Shown here: positions 58,331-63,360 of the stretch, piece after piece
Layout of the letters: every line of letters begins with the position of its first letter
Position numbering within the stretch: position 1 is the first letter of the stretch
DNA from: Nitrobacter winogradskyi
Lineage (GTDB): Bacteria; Pseudomonadota; Alphaproteobacteria; Rhizobiales; Xanthobacteraceae
Length of the DNA stretch: 63,360 nucleotides
Direction of reading: 5' to 3'
Assembly: GCF_006539545.1 (NCBI RefSeq)
Contig: NZ_BJNF01000046.1
Location: 1 to 63,360, forward strand
Position numbers and translations under genes: made by a program
The notes under the pieces: generated by a model
Told to the model about the DNA's origin: nothing
Databases searched by the model: none
Seen by the model: the letters and a program-made list of their open reading frames with translations, nothing else

Positions 58331-59427
58331 GCGCGCGGATCAATAAAGGTATCGTCTCGACATTGCGGCGTCCCGAAGATCTGATCGCTCACGGTCTCGC
58401 GCCGGCCGCGGCTCTGGCCGATCTCGAAAGGGTTGCCGCGCGCTATGCGATTGCGATCACGCCGGAGGTCGCAGGCCTGATCGATCCGGCCGATCCTGAT
58501 GATCCGATCGCGCGGCAGTATCTCCCGAGCGCCGATGAACTGGCGGCGCAAGCCTGCGAACGCGCCGACCCGATCGGCGATCATGCGCATTCCCCAGTGG
58601 ACGGCATCGTTCATCGTTATCCCGACCGGGTGCTGCTCAAGCTCGTTCACGTCTGCGCTGTCTACTGCCGCTTCTGCTTCCGCCGAGAAATGGTGGGGCC
58701 CGCCAAGGAAACCGCGCTGTCGAAATCCGCGACCGCGGCGGCGCTCGATTACATCCGGGCGCATCCTGAAGTCTGGGAAGTGATCCTGACCGGCGGCGAC
58801 CCGTTGATGCTGTCGCCGCGACGGCTGGCCGAGATCATGGCCGAGCTTGCCGCGATCGATCACGTCAGGATCGTCCGCATCCATACGCGCGTTCCGGTTG
58901 CCGATCCCGCGCGCGTCACTGATGAGATGGCGGCGGCCTTTCGCACGGACGGCGTCACCACATGGCTGGCGCTGCATGCCAATCATCCACGCGAACTGAC
59001 CGCGGCTGCGCGAGCGGCCTGCACCCGCATCATCGATGCCGGCATTCCCATGGTCAGCCAGTCGGTGCTGCTGCGCGGCGTCAACGATGACGCGGCGACG
59101 CTGGAGGCCCTGATGCGCGCTTTCGTCGAATGCCGCATCAAGCCCTACTATTTGCATCACGGCGATCTCGCGCCGGGAACGGCGCATCTGCGGACCACGC
59201 TGGAACAGGGTCAGGCCCTGATGCGGGCGCTGCGCGGCCGCGTGTCCGGCCTGTGCCAGCCGGATTATGTTCTCGATATTCCCGGCGGATACGGCAAGTC
59301 GCCGGTGGGGCCGGACTATATGTCGCCCTCAGATTTAATCTCCGGAGCAGGTGAACATCGGCCGGAATTGCACTATCTTATTACCGACTACTGTGGCGGC
59401 GTTCATCTCTATCCGCCGAAGCCATAG
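58327..59427 (+). CDS. epmB: EF-P beta-lysylation protein EpmB (lysine 2,3-aminomutase-like)
   Basis: EpmB converts (S)-alpha-lysine to (R)-beta-lysine for EpmA, using SAM, PLP and a 4Fe-4S cluster. The 366-residue protein has the radical-SAM motif CxxxCxxC as VCAVYCRFCFRREMVG and the downstream LTGGDPLMLSPRRL. A PLP lysine is expected in the C-terminal LDIPGGYGKSPVG. The length is closer to EpmB than to catabolic lysine 2,3-aminomutases, which are about 415 residues or more. The context next to efp and epmA settles the assignment. Confidence 0.95.
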   Translation: MSARINKGIVSTLRRPEDLIAHGLAPAAALADLERVAARYAIAITPEVAGLIDPADPDDPIARQYLPSADELAAQACERADPIGDHAHSPVDGIVHRYPDRVLLKLVHVCAVYCRFCFRREMVGPAKETALSKSATAAALDYIRAHPEVWEVILTGGDPLMLSPRRLAEIMAELAAIDHVRIVRIHTRVPVADPARVTDEMAAAFRTDGVTTWLALHANHPRELTAAARAACTRIIDAGIPMVSQSVLLRGVNDDAATLEALMRAFVECRIKPYYLHHGDLAPGTAHLRTTLEQGQALMRALRGRVSGLCQPDYVLDIPGGYGKSPVGPDYMSPSDLISGAGEHRPELHYLITDYCGGVHLYPPKP

Positions 59428-59473
59428 AGACTGAGAAGCTGACGCGCCGGGCAAGCGAGGCCGGCACAACCGG

Positions 59474-59498
59474 GGAACGCTGAAAACTTCACAACGTT
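59474..59498 (+). promoter_or_regulatory. Candidate EcfG (general stress sigma) promoter
   Basis: GGAAC at 59474-59478 and CGTT at 59495-59498 are separated by exactly 16 bases, the published EcfG consensus for alphaproteobacteria (GGAAC-N16-17-CGTT). The ATG of the downstream gene is 37 bases beyond the -10 element, leaving room for a short leader. Confidence 0.7.
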
Positions 59499-59534
59499 CT
59501 CGCCAGTATCAGTTGCGGACAATGGAGCAGCGAG

Positions 59535-59795
59535 ATGAGCAAGATCACTGTAATCGCGGTTTCAGCGGTTTTGATCGGCGCGCCCGCGGCGCTTGCGCAG
59601 TATCCAGCGGGAAGCGGGTCGTCACCCGGTTCGACCATCGACAGATTTTCGCGTGACAGCGCACCAATTGGCCACCGTCAACCGCGCCCAACCGATCTGC
59701 CTCCGGACAGCAGGGACGCGAGGGATCGAGATCGTCTCGACCCGGCCGATGCAGCTCTCCAGCGCAAGATCAAAAGCATCTGTCGCGGCTGCTGA
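59535..59795 (+). CDS. Small exported protein
   Basis: I do not recognise the family. The 86-residue protein has a signal peptide (MSKITVIAVSAVLIGAPAAL, cleavage after ALAQ) and a hydrophilic mature part rich in Asp, Arg, Pro and Ser. It ends in CRGC, a possible disulfide or metal pair. A good Shine-Dalgarno (GGAGCAGCGAG) precedes the ATG. A perfect EcfG-type promoter lies upstream, so stress-induced export to the periplasm is a fair inference. Confidence 0.7.
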   Translation: MSKITVIAVSAVLIGAPAALAQYPAGSGSSPGSTIDRFSRDSAPIGHRQPRPTDLPPDSRDARDRDRLDPADAALQRKIKSICRGC

Positions 59796-59817
59796 CGCTT
59801 CTGGGCCAGATTTCGTA

Positions 59818-59849
59818 GTTTAATCGGCCTGCGTCCGGGCCGATTAAAC
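59818..59849. terminator. Bidirectional hairpin between convergent genes
   Basis: GTTTAATCGGCC at 59818-59829 and GGCCGATTAAAC at 59838-59849 form a perfect 12-bp stem with an 8-base loop. The TAA stop of the leftward HdeD gene (59844-59846) lies in the right arm. AT-rich flanks on both strands would let it serve as a terminator for both genes. Confidence 0.7.
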
Positions 59850-60452
59850 TTCGCTGTCGGAATGTGAAATGCTCGAACGCACTTTTCGCGCGGCGAGCGC
59901 TATTCCGATCAACGAAGCGCCACCGAATATCATGTTGAGACCGACCAGCAACCCGATGGCCCAACTCGCCGATCCCGGAAAGCCAATGATGATGACGCCC
60001 GCGATGATGATGTCCATCACTCCGGCGATGAGTAGCCAGCCCCACCGTTCCGAGAGTCTGCGGCGATGTTCAAGGGCATACATGATGGTGACGGCCCCTT
60101 CGGCGAGGAAGTAGGCGCCGACCACGATTGTGAGCGTCAGCATCCCCCGAATGGGCTGAACCAGCAGCAGTATGCCGACGAGAATGGCCAGCACGGCCGA
60201 GAGCAACGACCACCAGGAGCCGGGCGTCTTCTGCGCCCAGAAGGTAGCGGCTAGTCCGACAACGCCACCGACGAGAAAAAGCCAGCCGAGGAAGATCGTG
60301 ATGGCGAGGCTCGCGAGCGGCGGCACCACGATGGCGGCCAACCCGAGAAGCACCAGCAGGACGCCTTTGAAGAGGAGGGCCTTCCAATGCTCGCGGACTT
60401 TGCTGCTCACTTTCAACTGAAGGCGTTCGAAATCTTGGGAAGGTGTCGTCAT
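59844..60452 (-). CDS. HdeD family (DUF308) membrane protein
   Basis: HdeD in E. coli is an inner-membrane protein linked to acid resistance at high cell density. The 202-residue protein has six predicted membrane helices, starting after a cytoplasmic head of about 25 residues. Conserved features include GLAAIVVPPLASLAITIFLGW, the WSLLSAVLAILVG segment and the AEGAVTIMYALEHRR loop (parts only). An EcfG-like promoter with one mismatch lies upstream at 60501-60525. It converges on the small exported protein gene and shares its terminator. Confidence 0.88.
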   Translation of the reverse strand: MTTPSQDFERLQLKVSSKVREHWKALLFKGVLLVLLGLAAIVVPPLASLAITIFLGWLFLVGGVVGLAATFWAQKTPGSWWSLLSAVLAILVGILLLVQPIRGMLTLTIVVGAYFLAEGAVTIMYALEHRRRLSERWGWLLIAGVMDIIIAGVIIIGFPGSASWAIGLLVGLNMIFGGASLIGIALAARKVRSSISHSDSEV

Positions 60453-60500
60453 TGGCCGGCTCCATGAGCAAGAACGCGCATCCCCTCAGGGGGCCAGTGT

Positions 60501-60525
60501 AACGCAAGATGAGCCCAAAAGTACC
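60501..60525 (-). promoter_or_regulatory. Possible EcfG-like promoter for the HdeD gene
   Basis: On the minus strand GGTAC (60525-60521) and CGTT (60504-60501) are 16 bases apart. The -35 element differs from GGAAC at one position. The -10 is about 49 bases before the ATG. Confidence 0.4.
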
Positions 60526-60772
60526 AAAATCCTGGCGTGCGGCACGGTTCAGAGGTTGGCTTCATCACACGATGGGTTCGGGCATCTTCTGATCCCAAAC
60601 CAACAAGCAATCATGAAGTTGCGCGCTTCCCTTCACCCCGAGCCTGCATCAGGGCCGCCAGCAGTCGGAACCCTTTTTCAGGGCAGGGGGCAATCCGGCC
60701 GCCACGATGCTGTGGGCCGGCTAAATCTGCCCTGCGTCACAAGCCATCCGTACCGCCATGGACGGCCGCCGT
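60526..60772. other. Gap without a recognised gene, possible gene remnant
   Basis: No start-to-stop frame here looks coding. On the minus strand, in the frame of the upstream small gene and beyond two TGA codons (60773 and 60737), the translation includes RIAPCPEKGFRLLAALMQARG. It could be the decayed end of a longer protein, or chance. Confidence 0.3.
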
Positions 60773-61075
60773 TCAGTCCCGCGCAATCTCTCCATTACAG
60801 GGCGCACTGTTCCAGTTGCCCCACGGAACGTTGGCAAGACTGCGAAAGTCGGTCGTCCGCGGTCGCCGCGTACGTTTTTCGTAAGCGCCGATAACCTTCT
60901 CGGAGGCGGTAATCTTACGGCGAAGATTGGCCGCCATTCGCAGCGTCTCGACGCGCACGCGCGGATCCGCGGTCTCGCCAAAACGGAAACGGCGAACCTC
61001 CATCTCGCGCAAAGCTTCGCGATGCTTTTTCAACTGGGCCCGATGCCATGCGATGGTGCTGTCGTTATCTGCCAT
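60773..61075 (-). CDS. Small basic helical protein, function unknown
   Basis: The 100-residue protein starts at ATG 61075, preceded by GGAGTGAGGA. It is strongly basic and helical (MADNDSTIAWHRAQLKKHRE onward), with a coiled-coil-like stretch over about residues 8-65 and no membrane segment. Residues after 72 look less structured, and the frame continues past the stop for some distance, so the C-terminus may be truncated compared with relatives. I do not know the family. It is divergent from the PAP2 gene, with a CtrA-type box between them. Confidence 0.6.
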   Translation of the reverse strand: MADNDSTIAWHRAQLKKHREALREMEVRRFRFGETADPRVRVETLRMAANLRRKITASEKVIGAYEKRTRRPRTTDFRSLANVPWGNWNSAPCNGEIARD

Positions 61076-61212
61076 CAAAAAATCCTCACTCCAACGGCGG
61101 CGGCGTTCTGAGCCGCAATGCAGAACGAGGGCCGGAACCTCGCGCAATTGCTGACTCCAACTGAACCAGTGGAGCGCAAATTCAGGCCAGGAAAATCGTC
61201 GCCGGATTCTGG

Positions 61213-61228
61213 TTAACCAGAGGTTAAC
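61213..61228. promoter_or_regulatory. Candidate CtrA binding site
   Basis: TTAA at 61213-61216 and TTAAC at 61224-61228 are separated by exactly seven bases, the full CtrA consensus TTAA-N7-TTAA(C). It lies about 140 bases upstream of the minus-strand gene start at 61075 and about 220 upstream of the PAP2 gene start at 61446. Confidence 0.5.
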
Positions 61229-61445
61229 AAACGCTCCCCGGGCCGGGTGTGGGGCGGGCGCCGCGCGCCGGTGACCTTCGATTTCCCGCGTCCGCAACGG
61301 GCCTCCGAAGGAAATGCGGATATCGGATCGACGAACCATAATCGTTGTTGACCGGCCGCAGTTTGCACGTAAAAGCACGGTCGCGAAAATTGCAGCTTTA
61401 CGTTCCGATTTTCATGTCCGGCTGGACGCGGCGAAATCAAAAACA

Positions 61446-62126
61446 ATGACAATTACCGGCCTCGATCGAGAAATCCTTCTTGCGCTCAATGCATTCGGCG
61501 GAGGAAACGACACCCTTTGGGAGTTCGCGAACAATTCGCTTTTCAGGGGATTTCCAGTGTTTTTTTCCCTTGTCGCGCTGTGGTTCGCCAGTGAACAGCC
61601 GGAGCGTCGCGGTCGTATGCTAGCCGGGCTGTTGGGGGTCTGTCTGGCGACCATGCTTTCGATCTGGTCCCAGTTTCACACCGCGGTCCACATACGTCCC
61701 ATTCTGGACCCGGCAATTCCACTGGACACCGTCATTCCGCGAACACCCTGGGACCGAACGAATTCGTTCCCGAGCGACACGGCCACCTTGTTCTTCAGTC
61801 TTGCCGCTCTGGTTTTTGTCGAGAAACGATCGGCCGGGCTATTCTGCTTTGTCTGGGTAGCGTTGATCGTCGCGATTCCCAGAGTCATTGTCGGGCTCCA
61901 CTATCCGAGCGATATCCTTGGTTCGTTCGTTCTGGGACCGGCGGTTGTTTTCATTCTTGCCGCGCTTCCATACCCGAAACGCCTGTTTGAACACGCTCTC
62001 ACATGGTTCGAAGGCCGCCTGTATATTGTTCACGCGCTTCTGTTCATTTTTCTGGCGGACGCGTTCGACTTGTTCCCGAGCTTGCAGGCCCTGGGAAAGG
62101 TGCTTGCGCGATCGCTTCACTCCTGA
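61446..62126 (+). CDS. PAP2 family phosphatase (membrane-bound)
   Basis: PAP2 enzymes dephosphorylate lipids such as undecaprenyl pyrophosphate or phosphatidic acid at the membrane surface. The 226-residue protein has about five membrane helices. The motifs are present in divergent form: SFPSDTATLFF in place of SGHS, with the catalytic histidine replaced in that loop, and RVIVGLHYPSDILGS with the conserved arginine, histidine and aspartate. The SGHS-loop histidine being absent makes normal chemistry less certain. The ATG at 61446 is preferred over one at 61314. A TTGACC/TAAAAG pair (61348, 61370) with a 16-base spacer is a possible promoter. Confidence 0.8.
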   Translation: MTITGLDREILLALNAFGGGNDTLWEFANNSLFRGFPVFFSLVALWFASEQPERRGRMLAGLLGVCLATMLSIWSQFHTAVHIRPILDPAIPLDTVIPRTPWDRTNSFPSDTATLFFSLAALVFVEKRSAGLFCFVWVALIVAIPRVIVGLHYPSDILGSFVLGPAVVFILAALPYPKRLFEHALTWFEGRLYIVHALLFIFLADAFDLFPSLQALGKVLARSLHS

Positions 62127-62270
62127 GGCCGATGCAGCGGGCGTCAATTAGTTGCGCCTCATGGCTGCCCTTGATGACAATCGCCGGAGCGGGCGCCCGC
62201 CGACCGCAGAACGACGTAGCGCCAAGCGCACCGTTGCCATGATTCCCACATGCCAGAGCGCGGCATCTTC

Positions 62271-62396
62271 GAGCATTTCCGCTTTTGATTGAATCAGAAG
62301 CGAAGCTCCGGATTATTGTTCTGACGCGTTTTCTTCACGCGAACAGGTTTCCATCCCCGGGTCAAGCCCGAGGACATGCTTCGCTCGAAAACGCTA
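62271..62396 (+). repeat. Composite palindromic repeat (family A), full copy
   Basis: Near-identical in layout to 49297-49423: terminal hairpin around TTGATTGAATCAGAAGCGAA, then TTCTGACGCGTTTTCTTCAC, CCCCGGGTCAAGCCCGAGGA and TTCGCTCGAAAACGCTATC. It occupies most of the space between the convergent PAP2 and coiled-coil genes. The bases 62127-62270 hold no gene I can support. Confidence 0.85.
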
Positions 62397-62423
62397 TCGT
62401 TCGCCGATCCGCGCGGTGGCGCC

Positions 62424-62927
62424 TTATTTCGATTTCGAATGCTGCGACTTCCGCGAGTTGTGCTTGGTCTCCGACACTGTGGCGGAAGCTTGCTCCGAAA
62501 GCTGATCGAGGCGCGTGTGCAGCTTTCCTACGTCCGTTTGAAGAGCGTCTACGGTCGTCTTGAGGGACTCGGGATTCTTCGTCCCGGCGACCTTCATCTT
62601 GAGCGCATCGAAATCCGACACGGTGAAAGCGCCCAACTGGGTTTGTACAGCCGTGAGCTGGGACTCCAGGCCTTTGATTTTTTCATCGAGTTGAGAAGCA
62701 TCAACGGTCGGCGGAGCCTTCATCTTGGCTTCAAGGAGAAGCAAGCGGCTTTCAAGTCCGGCGGTGGCGTCTGCGTGGGGCGCAGCCTGGTGCGCCGGAG
62801 CGGCTGCCGCCTTTGCTTCGCTCGAAAGCCGGCCAGTACTGTTCCATACCAAGGCCATGCTGCCGAAAAACATCACGCTGGTAACGGCTATGCCCAAGAT
62901 CAGATTGGCGCGGTCGCGTTCACTCAT
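62424..62927 (-). CDS. Single-pass membrane protein with periplasmic coiled coil
   Basis: I do not recognise the family. The 167-residue protein has a short charged head, one membrane helix (about 9-28: LILGIAVTSVMFFGSMALV) and an Ala-rich linker. Two coiled-coil stretches (about 55-98 and 120-150) with heptad leucines follow, then a basic Ser/Lys-rich tail. GGAGG lies seven bases before the ATG at 62927; a GTG immediately upstream is less likely. The topology suggests a structural or scaffold role at the inner membrane. Confidence 0.75.
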   Translation of the reverse strand: MSERDRANLILGIAVTSVMFFGSMALVWNSTGRLSSEAKAAAAPAHQAAPHADATAGLESRLLLLEAKMKAPPTVDASQLDEKIKGLESQLTAVQTQLGAFTVSDFDALKMKVAGTKNPESLKTTVDALQTDVGKLHTRLDQLSEQASATVSETKHNSRKSQHSKSK

Positions 62928-63218
62928 CACGGTGCCTCCTTAGCGTTGCTTTACGTTGCTTACGTCCGTCGCGTTGCCTCCCTCAGAACCAGTTGCGAAG
63001 TATGACCGAGCTGCGACATCTTGTACAGGGGCGGCTTCGTGAGGGAGGCCGCCACGGCTCATTGTTCATCGCAGCATTCTGGACAGACGCGACGGAGAAA
63101 TCCAAGTTCACGCCGGCTTGTAAAATGAATTTCCCTCGCGCCGCGATCGCGCGGCCCCACCTTGTATGGTAACGGTCGAAGGAGGCTGTCTACAGCCTTC
63201 TGGATTAAGGGACGCCTC
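62928..63218. other. Divergent gap with one unproven frame
   Basis: About 290 bases. A 56-codon plus-strand frame runs from ATG 63002 to 63172 but lacks a good ribosome-binding site and has no recognisable content. A short AGGCTG/CAGCCT stem lies near 63183-63199, before the small frame at 63219. Confidence 0.35.
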
Positions 63219-63308
63219 ATGGTTTCGATCCTTTTCACGCTCGTGTTTGTCGGCGTTATTCTGTTTATCGTCGGGGGGCGGATACTGAACCGTCTACGCG
63301 GCCGCTAG
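63219..63308 (+). CDS. Candidate 29-residue membrane peptide
   Basis: The frame encodes a strongly hydrophobic segment (MVSILFTLVFVGVILFIVGG) followed by a basic end (RILNRLRGR), the layout of a single-helix inner-membrane peptide with a cytoplasmic positive tail. AAGGGA lies about seven bases before the ATG. The TAG stop sits in the first bases of the next repeat. I cannot name a family, and such short frames arise by chance, so this is tentative. Confidence 0.45.
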   Translation: MVSILFTLVFVGVILFIVGGRILNRLRGR

Positions 63309-63360
63309 AGCTTCGCTTCTGATGGAATCAGAAGTGAATCTCTAGATTATTGTTTTGACG
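63306..63360 (+). repeat. Composite palindromic repeat (family A), cut by the window end
   Basis: Starts TAGAGCTTCGCTTCTGATGG with the terminal hairpin and continues to ATTATTGTTTTGACG. It is the left part of the same unit as 62271-62396, in the same orientation. Confidence 0.85.

Noticed and set aside
62161-62292. 43-codon plus-strand frame after the PAP2 gene
   Set aside because: It runs into the family A repeat, lacks a ribosome-binding site and has no distinct protein character.
63002-63172. 56-codon plus-strand frame
   Set aside because: No good ribosome-binding site and no recognisable features; the sequence could be chance. Mentioned in the gap entry only.

Overview
The window is GC-rich chromosomal DNA from an alphaproteobacterium, most likely of the Nitrobacteraceae/Bradyrhizobiaceae (Nitrobacter, Bradyrhizobium, Rhodopseudomonas group). 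The evidence is protein-level resemblance, gene order (hom-glpX-recJ; sufBCDS-sufT-sufA behind a NifS-type desulfurase; lptFG-lptD-surA-pdxA-rsmA), and many dispersed palindromic repeats sharing a core like AAGTGGACACCGGTT. The genus assignment is inference. I recognise no phage, insertion sequence, CRISPR array, rRNA or tRNA. This is core genome with a more variable right end.

Layout. 1-5.9 kb: fatty-acid synthesis (fabG, acpP, fabF), then mltG, a YicC-family gene and gmk, all rightward. 5.9-13.9 kb: a leftward envelope and maturation operon (lptF-lptG-lptD, SurA-like chaperone, pdxA, rsmA). The genes overlap tightly except where about 250 bp of repeats separate lptD from surA. 14.2-16.9 kb: pepA-holC and a lipoprotein. 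17-21.6 kb (leftward): an ABC-F ATPase, a 57-codon gene, an M23 endopeptidase and a Bcp-type peroxiredoxin. 21.8-25.4 kb: a giant AsmA/DUF3971-type protein. 25.4-28.7 kb: tyrS, anmK and an alpha/beta hydrolase. 28.9-36.1 kb: the SUF iron-sulfur assembly cluster with two cysteine desulfurases.

36.3-42.8 kb: a diguanylate cyclase, an RhlE-type helicase, a secreted caspase-like protein, an FAD monooxygenase and a VOC protein. 42.8-49.3 kb: parE, a DedA protein, argC, PHA synthase and a small lipoprotein. 49.7-55.2 kb: an aminotransferase, hom, glpX and recJ. 55.3-59.4 kb: a lytic transglycosylase, then efp facing its modification genes epmA and epmB. 59.5-63.3 kb: small envelope or stress genes (an 86-residue exported protein, HdeD, a small basic protein, a PAP2 phosphatase, a coiled-coil membrane protein, a 29-residue membrane peptide).

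The most useful non-obvious points are these. There is a 57-codon gene at 19068-19241 with weak NepR-like character. A perfect EcfG-type general-stress promoter (GGAAC-N16-CGTT) precedes the gene at 59535, with a one-mismatch version before the neighbouring HdeD gene. A full CtrA box (TTAA-N7-TTAAC) lies between two divergent genes at 61213. A modular family of palindromic repeats occurs in nearly every large gap. AT-rich islands interrupt the NifS-type desulfurase gene. I found no clearly new multi-gene system.
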